DNA from: Allomuricauda sp. | GTDB taxonomy: Bacteria > Bacteroidota > Bacteroidia > Flavobacteriales > Flavobacteriaceae | Direction: 5' to 3' | Assembly (NCBI RefSeq): GCF_002699205.1 | Contig: NZ_PABT01000009.1 | Span: forward strand, 89,458 to 153,457 | Length of the DNA stretch: 64,000 bases | Shown: positions 16,962 to 24,983 of the stretch, piece by piece | Numbering within the stretch: the stretch's first letter is position 1 | How the letters are laid out: each line of letters starts with the position of its first letter | Notes under the pieces: model-generated | Seen by the model: only the letters and a program-made list of their open reading frames with translations | Told to the model about the DNA's origin: nothing | The model's database searches: none | Made by a program: the position numbers and the translations under genes

Positions 16962-17981
16962 TTAAGTATCGAGTTCTTTGCTTTTCAGATTGAACGTGGT
17001 CACTTTATGAAGGTCAACCCTTGTACAATCCATAAGGTCTTGGTTAAAAATGACGACATTCTTACCGGAGGGGTGCAAAGAACTGGCAAACCGTATGCCA
17101 CTGGCTCCAGTGTAGATTCGAATAAACTCGCAAACATACTGAGTTGGGATATATTCTATCTCCGAATCATATCGCCTCATAGGCTTGGACAAATCACGAC
17201 TGACCCTTTCCCGCAATAACTTGGCCATAATCGTCTCCCGAACCATTTCTGGCTGGAACAGAGGGGTGTCCTCTGTAAAATCCACAATATTGACGAATTC
17301 GGTTTCCGCTTTGAGCTGGAATGTTCCTATACTTAGTTCATCCAAATAGGATGCCCGTACTTCATAAAGCACCGTTTTCGGATTATCACATAAATACAAG
17401 TAGGGTATACCCAATGGGTTGGCCCTACCCCCTTTTGCCAAATCGCGTGTAGGGGCATACATTTTATCCTCGGGATAGGCTTGGTTCCCACTTTGGTGAT
17501 GGACCCTGGCCCTATATAGCAAAGTGTCCTGTGTCAATCTATATTGTGTATTGAAGAATCCATCCCAACCCAATTCAAGCAGTTGGTCCAGATTGGATAA
17601 AAATCGATGGGACCATTTCAACTCTTCCTTAAAGATCTCCCAATATTCATGGTTGTTGTTTATTTCTTGGATATAATCAACAGGGCTACTGGCATTATGT
17701 ATGTCGGTATCGATTTTTGGTAAAATATGGTTTAAGATATTCTCGGCCACTTGATGATTTGAAAAAAAACTCCAATTACCCTGGATTTTGTTTTTGATGC
17801 TATCCCCATCTTCGACAGGTCTATAATTATCGATGAGTTCCTGGAAAAAATCCATGAGCTCGTTGATGTCCATGATAGGCTGATTCGTGGCGTTACAAAT
17901 AGCACAATCCCCTTTAGAGTTCGAGGCGGAAATAAAGGCCTTTAATTCGGTATCGATAAAACAACTGGGGCAAACTTCCAT
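16962..17981 (-). CDS. RES domain protein with N-terminal zinc-ribbon-like motif
   Basis: 339 residues. The N-terminus has CPSC and, about 22 residues on, CAIC, a likely zinc-binding ribbon. The C-terminal half is a RES domain: TLLYRARVHH, then MYAPTRDLAKGGRANPLGIPYLYL, then TVLYEVRAS. The Arg/Tyr/Glu set is that of RES NAD+-degrading toxins of the MbcT/Xre-RES class. The gene lies 3 bp after the sce7725-like gene and is the third of a compact three-gene operon. No Xre antitoxin is adjacent, so this is not a standard toxin-antitoxin pair. A NAD-depleting effector activated by the upstream partners is plausible inference. Confidence 0.8.
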   Translation of the reverse strand: MEVCPSCFIDTELKAFISASNSKGDCAICNATNQPIMDINELMDFFQELIDNYRPVEDGDSIKNKIQGNWSFFSNHQVAENILNHILPKIDTDIHNASSPVDYIQEINNNHEYWEIFKEELKWSHRFLSNLDQLLELGWDGFFNTQYRLTQDTLLYRARVHHQSGNQAYPEDKMYAPTRDLAKGGRANPLGIPYLYLCDNPKTVLYEVRASYLDELSIGTFQLKAETEFVNIVDFTEDTPLFQPEMVRETIMAKLLRERVSRDLSKPMRRYDSEIEYIPTQYVCEFIRIYTGASGIRFASSLHPSGKNVVIFNQDLMDCTRVDLHKVTTFNLKSKELDT

Positions 17982-17984
17982 GGA

Positions 17985-18917
17985 TCAATGATGGCTAAGA
18001 TAATCTTGAAGGATAAGAAGGTGGTTCTTGATACTGATTTTCTTTACGGTTCCCAGCCCAGGATAATGTTGACGGTCGTAGTAATCCTCCAATTCTGCAA
18101 TCGCTGCGTTGTTGAATCCGTTAGCCCTACAAAACCCTACGGCTTTTTCAGCAGCTTCTGCGAATTTCCCTTGAACGTTGGCAATGGAATCATTGGTGTC
18201 CGAGGTAAAATGCCTGATCCAAATTTGGTTGTCGGCTTTCATATAGGTCAAGTGGATAACCACCGCCCTAGGAGTGCTCCCACTATCACTGAATTCACTG
18301 GGAAGCACCGTATAATCAGAAAAACCACTAAAGCTTTCATTGGCATAATGAAGATGTTCCTCGGAAAATCGATGCTCCTGAATATCAAGAAAATCACTGT
18401 TCCGTTGTTGCTTCTCGAAAAAATCATCCAAACGGATATAGGTTTTGTCCAAGCCCCTAACATAACGATCCAAAGCCCGGTTTCTTCCTGGGTCTTCCAC
18501 AACAATAAACTGGACGGTAGCGGATTCCACTAGCCTCCTGAACTCAGGATCATCAGGGTTAATATCATTTTGACAAATGACCATACAATCCCCCAATCCG
18601 TAATCTGTTATTGCCGTTAAAATGTAGTCGGCATTGTTTCTGTAATAAAATGCTCTTCCTATCGAGAACTGACCCTGCTGGAGGTATTCCAAAAAAACGT
18701 CACGATCCCCGGTCACCTCCCCGACCAAAGGGTTCACAATGAGAAATGCTTGTTGTCGGGTAGTAGCGAAAGTTGAAAGTGCAATGTTCAAATTGTTGAA
18801 CGATTCTTTGACCGGTTCCAATATGGGCACAATGGCACCTTGGGAAGTGTTTGTATTGGCCAAATCCCGTAATGCGATCAATTCAAATTGGCGTGCCCTA
18901 AGTAGTGGATAATACAT
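17985..18917 (-). CDS. sce7725 / beta family protein
   Basis: 310 residues. The start MYYPLLRARQFELIALRDLA and the following PILEPVK are the signature of the family named after Sorangium sce7725, related to T4 beta protein in Pfam as I recall. It appears to be a single TIM-barrel-like domain without signal or membrane parts. It overlaps the end of the sce7726-like gene by 20 bp and is followed 3 bp later by the RES gene. sce7725 and sce7726 are neighbours in Sorangium too, which supports a functional pair. The biochemical role is unknown; a role in phage defence is inferred from the association. Confidence 0.82.
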   Translation of the reverse strand: MYYPLLRARQFELIALRDLANTNTSQGAIVPILEPVKESFNNLNIALSTFATTRQQAFLIVNPLVGEVTGDRDVFLEYLQQGQFSIGRAFYYRNNADYILTAITDYGLGDCMVICQNDINPDDPEFRRLVESATVQFIVVEDPGRNRALDRYVRGLDKTYIRLDDFFEKQQRNSDFLDIQEHRFSEEHLHYANESFSGFSDYTVLPSEFSDSGSTPRAVVIHLTYMKADNQIWIRHFTSDTNDSIANVQGKFAEAAEKAVGFCRANGFNNAAIAELEDYYDRQHYPGLGTVKKISIKNHLLILQDYLSHH

Positions 18918-19788
18918 GGTTCGGTTTGATTGGTGATTTAAGATGATCCATCAATGCTTTCCTTTCCGCCGTGGACAACTTCAGGGCAAGGCTCATTTGA
19001 TTGAATTCCCTATAATGTTTCTTATTGAGGGCGATGGGCTTTTGCCTGGCCTTCATAATAGAAATGAAATAGGAATTGAGTTCATCATTTGGGATCTGTA
19101 AGATCAATTCCCTACATTTCTCAAATTGGTTGAAACTGGTCATTTTTGGCAAGCTTCCAAAATGTTTTTTGACCAGATTTTTGTATTCGTGCGTGTGCAG
19201 TACTTTCATGATGGTATTTTTGTCCACCTCACTATTGGGAATGGCCCTACGGTAAACCTGAAACTTTTCAATGCTATCGGGTTGGTACAAAATAATGCCG
19301 ATATCCTTTCCGAAATGCTCATATTGACCCAATCGTGATTCTGAAAGCACCAAATAGATTTCATTAAATGCTCTTTGGTAATTTATCAATTGGAAGTCCA
19401 AACGTTTGGCCGAGTCCATCTCAGTCTTTATTTCAAAGACCTTGGAAGTTCCATTGAACATAGCAAGGTCGGCAACCGCATTTCCTACCCTGAATTCCGA
19501 GAAAACCTGTGAATCACCGGTGGCGACCTCCTCAATCAAACATTCATTCAAGAAACTGTTCTTAAATATATATTCGTTTTGGTAATGGCCTTCAAGAATT
19601 TTATAAACGTACCTAAGATATTCTACAAACGTGGTATTGTCCATGGTCAACCAATCTTCATCATACCTTTTTATTTTATGGTAAATGGAGGTAAAATCAT
19701 TTTTGAACCATGGTTTGACCTGATTTCTGGAAAACAAGGAGGAATAATCCCGTAATTGGTTGATGGAAAATGTGGAAGTACTTGCCAT
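18898..19788 (-). CDS. sce7726 family protein, nuclease-like fold
   Basis: 296 residues. The block EFRVGNAVADLAMFNG followed by SKVFEIKTEMDSAKRL is the sce7726 family core and has a PD-(D/E)xK-like arrangement (Asp in ADLA, E-x-K in FEIKTE). The C-terminal region is helical with no further domain. It is the first gene of the operon with the sce7725 and RES genes, and a good promoter sits only 4 bp upstream of its ATG, so the mRNA may be leaderless. The nuclease activity is predicted from the motif only. Confidence 0.82.
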   Translation of the reverse strand: MASTSTFSINQLRDYSSLFSRNQVKPWFKNDFTSIYHKIKRYDEDWLTMDNTTFVEYLRYVYKILEGHYQNEYIFKNSFLNECLIEEVATGDSQVFSEFRVGNAVADLAMFNGTSKVFEIKTEMDSAKRLDFQLINYQRAFNEIYLVLSESRLGQYEHFGKDIGIILYQPDSIEKFQVYRRAIPNSEVDKNTIMKVLHTHEYKNLVKKHFGSLPKMTSFNQFEKCRELILQIPNDELNSYFISIMKARQKPIALNKKHYREFNQMSLALKLSTAERKALMDHLKSPIKPNHVLSTT

Positions 19789-19792
19789 GAAA

Positions 19793-19822
19793 CAAAGTTA
19801 GGTTTAATATTTTATTTTCAAC
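19793..19822 (-). promoter_or_regulatory. Bacteroidota-type promoter for the sce7726-sce7725-RES operon
   Basis: On the minus strand the -7 element is TAACTTTG (19793-19800), matching TAnnTTTG exactly. Eighteen bases upstream is GTTG (19819-19822), one base off the TTTG -33 consensus. The -7 box ends 4 bp before the start codon. Confidence 0.6.
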
Positions 19823-19887
19823 ATTTTTCAACAAATGAACCCTTGTTTTTCAACCATGGCTTTTTGGATGCCCTGAGTTAAGCCGCC

Positions 19888-20148
19888 TTGGAAGGCATTC
19901 CCATTGACCAAGAAATGAAAACCTATGCCGAAAACTGGCGGTACAATACCCATGTGTTCATTTTACCCCCTTGGAAGGACATCTACCTAACCGATGCGCA
20001 ACGAAAACAGGATTGGAACGAAGCTGTGTTCACCTACAACAAAATGATACAGACCTACCGAAGTTATCAATACGATCTTGTCGAGGTACCAAAAGCACCT
20101 GTTGGGGAAAGGGCTGATTTCATTCTTGACCATATCAAGGGGAAGTAA
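19888..20148 (+). pseudogene. C-terminal remnant of an AAA (AAA_28-type) ATPase
   Basis: About 86 residues are open, with only a TTG near the start and an in-frame stop just before it. FILPPWKDIYLTDAQRKQDWNEA matches the C-terminal lid region of AAA_28-type ATP-binding proteins, which are normally about 180 residues with a P-loop near the N-terminus. The P-loop half is missing: the sequence upstream is the promoter region of the divergent sce7726 operon. It is therefore probably a leftover from insertion or deletion at the junction between the defence-like island and the mobilizable element. Confidence 0.65.
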
Positions 20149-20159
20149 CAGCTGAGACC

Positions 20160-21761
20160 TTACTTTCCTCCTTGTTGACCAAATATCGACCTCACCTCAC
20201 GGTGCACCTTCAAATAGTGCCGCTCCAAATCCCCTTCCTTGATTTCAAGGGGCTTGGGCAACCCTTTGGGAATTTCAGGTCTGGGAAACCGTACTTTTCG
20301 GTCCTTCCCGTCCGCAAAGACCACGAACTCCCCTTGTTTCAACCGAAAGAAGACCTCTGCCCTACGTTTGGACACTTCTTTCTCCCCTTCTGTAATGCGT
20401 CGTTCCAAGTTAAGTCCCGAACTCTTGCTCACGCTGCGGGTGGGTATTTTTACCAACTCAAAAAAACGTTCGTAATATCGAGCCGTATCGGGATCATTCA
20501 CCTTTCCAAAGAACTGGTAGGACAGATTGGACAAAATGGCCTTGCTGGCCTTCTCCCCGTACATCATATCGTTTTGGACCTTATCCTGTAGCACATATAC
20601 GCTCACAATATCGTAGCTCCGCAGGGTGGCCGGGATACGGTGCATGTTCAACAAGCGTAAGGTGGAGGCCTCTTCCAACAACATAAAGGAGGGCTTTCGG
20701 TTGCGTTGGCTCATTTGTTTAGAGATGGTATGTATGATGGTGGCAATCACAGGAGATAGGGAGGCATCTTTTTGTGGGTTGTTCACCAAGGCAATGACCG
20801 AGGGATTCTCGCCATTATTGATGTCCAAGGGAATCTCATCGGCGGACAGTACCATAAAGATCTTTCGGGTACTGATCTTCTTGATGGCATTGGCCAAGGT
20901 ACTCATGACCCCTGCAGTCTGCCGCTCCGATCCCACCCCGCTGATAAAGGCGTCTGCCATGGCGCGTGAGGTAAGATTCTCCCTTAAAAACTTGATCAGG
21001 CTCTTGGTTCCCAATTGTTGGTAGAGGGCCATCACATGGGGCAGCGTACAAAAATCGGGGTATTCGGTCTTGAGCCGCCATATCAGTCCGCTGATCAAGC
21101 CCTCCGCAGCATCCTTAAAAAAACGGGAGGTACTGTTCTCGTCGGAGTCCCGATGTTCCATCAGGTTTTCCAACAATACCCGGGATACCTCATGGACACT
21201 CTCCTCATCGGGCAGGTAACGGGGTGCGATGGGATTCACCCGATTGTAGATCGGCCCAAAGGACACGATGTGAAAGGGCACCTTCTGGTCTTTCCAAAGA
21301 GGACAGGCCATTTCCGTGATCTCAAAATCCTTGTAATCATGGATGACGCCTGAGAAACCCTCTTTTTTAAAATGTTCCAAAAACCCATAGATGACACTTT
21401 CAGTCTTCCCACTTCCAGCAGAGGCCATAACGGACACGCCCCTGCGGATGTTCCCCAGGACCAGGGATTTGCCCTTGACCCTTAATTTAACCTCGAACAC
21501 CTTGGAAGGTCTAGTGGAATCCTTATAGTAATCCACCAGACCATAAATGACAGTATGCACAAAAAACAAGGGGAGCCATAGACCCATTGACTGTTTCAAA
21601 AGTAAGTCCCAGCCGAATATCCCTCCCATGGCGGTTGCCACCATAAGCAGGATACCGAGATAATACAGAAAGCCATACTTGAGGTATCGATTGGCCACAA
21701 AGGAGATTCCTCCCCCAACGATCAAACCGATTATACATTCCATCCATCCTAAATTTTCCAT
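20160..21761 (-). CDS. VirD4/TraG-like conjugative coupling ATPase (MobC type)
   Basis: 533 residues. Two to three membrane segments lie in the first 75 residues. Walker A is ASAGSGKTES (113-122), and a Walker B-like strand FMLLEEAST lies near residue 355. The ATPase part also has the VIHDYKDFE and SYDIVSVYVLQDK segments seen in T4SS coupling proteins. It would link the relaxase-DNA complex to a mating channel. It lies directly downstream of the relaxase gene (12 bp) on the same strand. No other T4SS gene is in the window, so the element would be mobilized by a helper rather than conjugate by itself. Confidence 0.85.
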   Translation of the reverse strand: MENLGWMECIIGLIVGGGISFVANRYLKYGFLYYLGILLMVATAMGGIFGWDLLLKQSMGLWLPLFFVHTVIYGLVDYYKDSTRPSKVFEVKLRVKGKSLVLGNIRRGVSVMASAGSGKTESVIYGFLEHFKKEGFSGVIHDYKDFEITEMACPLWKDQKVPFHIVSFGPIYNRVNPIAPRYLPDEESVHEVSRVLLENLMEHRDSDENSTSRFFKDAAEGLISGLIWRLKTEYPDFCTLPHVMALYQQLGTKSLIKFLRENLTSRAMADAFISGVGSERQTAGVMSTLANAIKKISTRKIFMVLSADEIPLDINNGENPSVIALVNNPQKDASLSPVIATIIHTISKQMSQRNRKPSFMLLEEASTLRLLNMHRIPATLRSYDIVSVYVLQDKVQNDMMYGEKASKAILSNLSYQFFGKVNDPDTARYYERFFELVKIPTRSVSKSSGLNLERRITEGEKEVSKRRAEVFFRLKQGEFVVFADGKDRKVRFPRPEIPKGLPKPLEIKEGDLERHYLKVHREVRSIFGQQGGK

Positions 21762-21773
21762 AGCAACACTGTT

Positions 21774-22793
21774 TTAAATTCCGATCGATCCAGATTCCAA
21801 GGCCTTTCCGATCCCTTTTTTGAGCTGCATCATCGCCTTATAGGCCAATTGGGCCTTGTTGGTGGGGATGGTCGGCACCTGGATACCCGCCTTGAAGAGC
21901 AGCTGCTTGGCCGCTTGCCGTTCATTCGTTGGCAATCCCAATAATGCGGAAAAGAAGCGTTTGGGATCCTTGTCCAAGAGATTACGGGCATGGTAAGTCT
22001 CCACAAAATTTCTTTTGTACCCGAACTGTTTGTCAAAAGTCTTTTCCGCTGCCCGATAGAACTTATCCCGATCAAAGCCCTGTTTGACGGTCTGCCCATG
22101 GAGCGTGGTCTCGGAAGTTCGGAACTTGGACCCCGGGGAAAGGCTATGGGTATTGGTCCTGTCCATTCGGCTGACAATAATGTGGATATGGCTCTGGTGG
22201 CCTTCCTTGGCCATACCGGGTACGATCCGCTTCCCGTTCAATTGGTGTGGGGCCTCCCTTTCAAGGGCATTGATCTGTTCCCGGAGCTTGGCAATTTCCC
22301 CTTGCTCCCGTCCTTCTTGGATGGCCCTGACCCGGTGTTGCAGTTCCAAGATCTTGCTGGCATGGGCCTGGTTTTCCTTGACCTCACGATCCTTTTCGGA
22401 ATAGGTGCGTTCCCGTTCCAATTTAGCAAAATAGAGGATTTCCTTGACGGTCACTTCGCGGTCCCGGTAAAAGGAGGCCGCATAGGCCTGCATGACCTGC
22501 CGAGCATATTGCCTCAGTTTCTCGGGGTCGTTTCCGATATGCTGGAGTTCCCTTTGGGAGGGACTCACCACCAGGGAATAGAACTTGGGCTCCCGTTTCT
22601 TGAGCTTTGCCGTATTGGCGTCGATCTCGGCAATGACCCGCTCCGCATCGATGTTGTTCTCTTCCTGGTTAAAATACCCCTCCTGCTGTTCCGGTTCCTT
22701 TCCTTCGTTCTCCTTTCCGAGATAATTGACAAAATCCCGGGCACTGCCCTTAAAATTGTCCCCCAGTTGTTGGCGTGTGATGGCGATGTACAT
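21774..22793 (-). CDS. MobB-type relaxase (DUF5712 family)
   Basis: 339 residues. The metal-binding triad region is GHQSHIHIIVSRMDR, with H199, H202 and H204, typical of HUH-like relaxases of Bacteroidota mobilizable elements. The N-terminus (MYIAITRQQLGDNFKGSARDF) and the FYSLVVSPSQRE block fit DUF5712. A charged coiled-coil region (residues about 120-185) lies between. The candidate nicking Tyr cannot be fixed by eye. It would cut at an oriT, probably in the structured region just upstream of the mob genes. It starts 3 bp after the BfmA/BtgA-like gene. Confidence 0.85.
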   Translation of the reverse strand: MYIAITRQQLGDNFKGSARDFVNYLGKENEGKEPEQQEGYFNQEENNIDAERVIAEIDANTAKLKKREPKFYSLVVSPSQRELQHIGNDPEKLRQYARQVMQAYAASFYRDREVTVKEILYFAKLERERTYSEKDREVKENQAHASKILELQHRVRAIQEGREQGEIAKLREQINALEREAPHQLNGKRIVPGMAKEGHQSHIHIIVSRMDRTNTHSLSPGSKFRTSETTLHGQTVKQGFDRDKFYRAAEKTFDKQFGYKRNFVETYHARNLLDKDPKRFFSALLGLPTNERQAAKQLLFKAGIQVPTIPTNKAQLAYKAMMQLKKGIGKALESGSIGI

Positions 22794-22795
22794 AC

Positions 22796-23380
22796 TTATT
22801 GCTTTTTAAGTTTTATGCGGTATTTTTCGATGGCCTCGGGGTTCAAGTCCAATTTGAGGTGGTCCTTGCCAAAGCGGTTATGGAACACGCTCACATGGTC
22901 TAGCACGTATTTAAAATCCTCCTTGAGCTCCTCCATTTGTTCCTCCAGTCGGTCATAACGGATCTTGGGCACGGTGACCTCTCCATCAAAAGCTTCAGTC
23001 TCCTTGGGTGGCTTGGCCTCGGTCAATTGCTGTTCGATAAAATCAAAATCGCTGTCCCATTCCTCATCCTCGGATGCCAGCTCCTGCTCAAAGAGCGCCT
23101 GCATCATCCCAACGGTGGGCAGGGTCTGTTCCTTTTCGATGCTGCGCATGATGGCGATCATGGCATTGAAGCGCCGACTTATGTAGTGCTTCATACTGGC
23201 CATGGTCTCCCCCAGGTGTTGGTCCGGGGAGATTCCATGTCGTTCAAAAAAGTCCATCATGGCCAAAAGGGTTAGGGATTGGGATTTTCCAAAAAGCTTG
23301 GAAAACCGTCTAAATTTTACCACTACTGAGTTTTTAATGCCCAGAGTTGTAAACCCTTCCTTTTCGTATCCTTTATCCAT
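22796..23380 (-). CDS. BfmA/BtgA family mobilization accessory protein
   Basis: 194 residues. The N-terminal VVVKFRRFSKLFGKSQSLTLLAMMDFFERHGISPDQ resembles ribbon-helix-helix/relaxosome accessory proteins of the BfmA/BtgA group, followed by a long helical region (HYISRRFNAMIAIMRSIEKEQ) and an acidic centre. Such proteins bind near oriT and help the relaxase nick. It is the first gene of the mob operon, with the hairpin-rich noncoding region immediately upstream. Only the family assignment is supported; DNA binding here is inferred from family and position. Confidence 0.8.
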   Translation of the reverse strand: MDKGYEKEGFTTLGIKNSVVVKFRRFSKLFGKSQSLTLLAMMDFFERHGISPDQHLGETMASMKHYISRRFNAMIAIMRSIEKEQTLPTVGMMQALFEQELASEDEEWDSDFDFIEQQLTEAKPPKETEAFDGEVTVPKIRYDRLEEQMEELKEDFKYVLDHVSVFHNRFGKDHLKLDLNPEAIEKYRIKLKKQ

Positions 23381-23741
23381 TTTTTTGTAAAAAACGACCT
23401 GATTTTATTGGGCCAGAGGCCTTTTTTAGTAAAAAACTGCCGAACGCTTATTTTTCTTGATTCCGAAAACCCCCAAAAACAGGGGGCCTTGCGCAGCAAC
23501 TATGATCGGTAGGACGCGCGAGCGTGCTACCCTCTTGCTTCTCCGATTTGTCCCTGCGGGACAAAATCGTATCGCACAACATGACCCAAGGGTCAGTTGC
23601 CTGTTCGTTGAAAGTCAAATCGATGGGTACGGACATAAGGAAAGTCAAACCATTCCGCCAAGGCAGATCAAAATACGTTCCGTACTTAAAATGCTGTTGA
23701 AAACCAACCCTTTAAAGATAGAAAAACCAACCATGAACCCA
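23381..23741. other. Hairpin-rich noncoding region upstream of the mob operon, candidate oriT
   Basis: Three inverted repeats are stacked within 100 bp: CCCCC/GGGGG around AAAAACA (23470-23486); GGTAGGACGC/GCGTGCTACC around GCGA with one mismatch (23508-23531); and CGATTTGTCCC/GGGACAAAATCG around TGC with one bulged A (23544-23569). They lie directly upstream of the accessory protein and relaxase genes, the normal position of oriT. The nick site itself is not identified. No credible gene was seen in the stretch. Confidence 0.5.
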
Positions 23742-23771
23742 TAAAAAAAGCCCATCATAATGGATGGGCTT
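23742..23771 (-). terminator. Intrinsic terminator for the small gene at 23791
   Basis: Arms AAGCCCATC (23748-23756) and GATGGGCTT (23763-23771) with a 6-base loop. Read on the minus strand the stem is followed by a T-tract (the A-run at 23742-23749). It lies 20 bp after the stop of the minus-strand gene ending at 23791. Confidence 0.75.
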
Positions 23772-23790
23772 CGATGGTGTGTTTTGTGGT

Positions 23791-23988
23791 TTACATATTG
23801 AATACAAAATCATAATTGTATAGATTTCGCATAGCTTCCTCTTCCAATAGGACATCATAGTCCTTGTCATGGGTTTTGGCAAATTGGAGCAATTCGGTCC
23901 CGGAACGACTTTCCACATCTTCTTTGGATACGGAAAGCAAGCGTTCCTGGGTTTCGCTATCGAGGTTTGTAAAATTCAAATAGACCAT
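23791..23988 (-). CDS. Small conserved-looking protein of the mobilizable element
   Basis: 65 residues, acidic and helical, starting MVYLNFTNLDSETQERLLSVSKEDVE and continuing SGTELLQFAKTHDKDYDVLLEEEAMRNLYNYDFVFNM. No signal or membrane segment is seen. Small proteins that look like this are common on Bacteroidota mobile elements beside RadC/SSB genes, but I know of no function. Codon use and the clean terminator just downstream support a real gene. The gene is upstream of, and on the same strand as, the mob operon, separated by the candidate oriT. Confidence 0.65.
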   Translation of the reverse strand: MVYLNFTNLDSETQERLLSVSKEDVESRSGTELLQFAKTHDKDYDVLLEEEAMRNLYNYDFVFNM

Positions 23989-24014
23989 AATTCAATGTTA
24001 AAGAAATTTATTGC

Positions 24015-24119
24015 TCACAAATCATAAAGGATAGGGTCAAAACCATCGGGATAATCCCCAAGGTCATGTTTCAGTTCCGACCCTATTTCAAGATCGGTCA
24101 TATCTGTATTCGCTTCCAT
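24015..24119 (-). CDS. Possible very small protein
   Basis: A 34-residue frame starting MEANTDMTDLEIG and ending FDPILYDL, acidic, between the RadC-like gene and the small gene at 23791 on the same strand. The frame is also open further upstream, with a Met at 24143 that overlaps the RadC stop by 14 bp. There is no recognised family. It is included because the spacing fits an operon, but it may be chance. Confidence 0.3.
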   Translation of the reverse strand: MEANTDMTDLEIGSELKHDLGDYPDGFDPILYDL

Positions 24120-24129
24120 GGTATTATTT

Positions 24130-24579
24130 CTATAAGATCCCATTATCCGCAAAACTGTAGTATCGTCCATCAGGGGCAAGGATGATATGATCCAAAATCT
24201 TGACATCAAAAAGCTGTGCCGCCGCTTTGATCTTTTGGGTCAATTGTTTGTCCTGATAACTGGCCTTGAGTTGTCCCGAGGGATGGTTATGGGCGAGTAT
24301 AATCCCAACGGAAAGAGTCTTTAGCGTAATGGCAAAAAGGATGCGCACATCCACCAAGGTTCCCGTGATGCCCCCATGGGAAAGCGGATAGATGCCCTTG
24401 ACCTTGTTGGACTGGTTGAGCAGCACGATTTTAAAGGTCTCGTTCAGGCCTATGGTCTGATTGTCCCAATTTTGGAACAACAGTTCCGCTACCTCATTGG
24501 AGTTGGTCACGGAAAGGGATTTCAGGGTACTGAGCTTTTCCCGATAACTGATCTGTATTTCATTGACACGGTGTTCCAT
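24130..24579 (-). CDS. RadC-like JAB/MPN domain protein
   Basis: 149 residues, just the JAB domain. The metal-binding signature is HNHPSGQLKASYQD, with LLNQSNKVKGIYPLSHGGITGT before it and VKILDHIILAPDGRYYSFADNG after it, the standard end of RadC proteins. The N-terminal helix-hairpin-helix domain of chromosomal RadC is absent, as is usual for versions on mobile elements. The predicted metal-dependent activity is unproven for the family. It lies 62 bp downstream of ssb on the same strand, with a terminator between the two. Confidence 0.88.
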   Translation of the reverse strand: MEHRVNEIQISYREKLSTLKSLSVTNSNEVAELLFQNWDNQTIGLNETFKIVLLNQSNKVKGIYPLSHGGITGTLVDVRILFAITLKTLSVGIILAHNHPSGQLKASYQDKQLTQKIKAAAQLFDVKILDHIILAPDGRYYSFADNGIL

Positions 24580-24607
24580 TTCATGTGTTTTTAAGGATGG
24601 ATAAAAA

Positions 24608-24635
24608 AGGGGTGCCCAAGAATTTGGACTCCCCT
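24608..24635 (-). terminator. Intrinsic terminator after ssb
   Basis: Outer arms AGGGG/CCCCT and inner arms CCAA/TTGG form a stem, followed on the minus strand by a T-tract (the A-run at 24603-24608). It begins 7 bp after the ssb stop codon. Confidence 0.7.
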
Positions 24636-24641
24636 ATTCCA

Positions 24642-24983
24642 TCAATCATTGTTACCGCCCAACAATAGAATCTCACTGGCCACTACTTCGGTGACATACT
24701 TTTTATTGCCCTCTTTGTCCTCATAGGATCGGGTGGTCAATTTCCCTTCGATGGCAATTTCCTTGCCCTTGGTCACAAATCCTTCGATGATGTCGGCGAG
24801 TTTCCCCCATCCGATCACGGTGTGCCATTCGGTATTGGTCACCCGTTCCCCTTCGGAGTTCTTGTAATGTTCATTGGTGGCCATGGTGAACCTTGCCACA
24901 CGTTTCCCTTTGTCAAGGTCTGTGATGGTGGGATCTTGTCCCACATTTCCGATCAACTGCACTTTGTTTCTCAATGTACTCAT
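24642..24983 (-). CDS. ssb: Single-stranded DNA-binding protein
   Basis: 113 residues: an OB-fold with LRNKVQLIGNVGQDPTI at the start, then RFTMATNEHYKN, TEWHTVIGWGKLADI and KGKEIAIEGKLTTRSYED. I start at 24983, where this motif begins; the open frame extends upstream but with unlike sequence. The acidic tail with DDxPF that recruits partner proteins in chromosomal SSB is absent, and the protein ends ILLLGGNND. This is typical of SSBs carried by plasmids and mobile elements, which protect single-stranded DNA during transfer. Confidence 0.92.
   Translation of the reverse strand: MSTLRNKVQLIGNVGQDPTITDLDKGKRVARFTMATNEHYKNSEGERVTNTEWHTVIGWGKLADIIEGFVTKGKEIAIEGKLTTRSYEDKEGNKKYVTEVVASEILLLGGNND

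Noticed and set aside
23448..23648. Small minus-strand frame in the candidate oriT
   Set aside because: It runs through the three inverted repeats and has no protein-like features.
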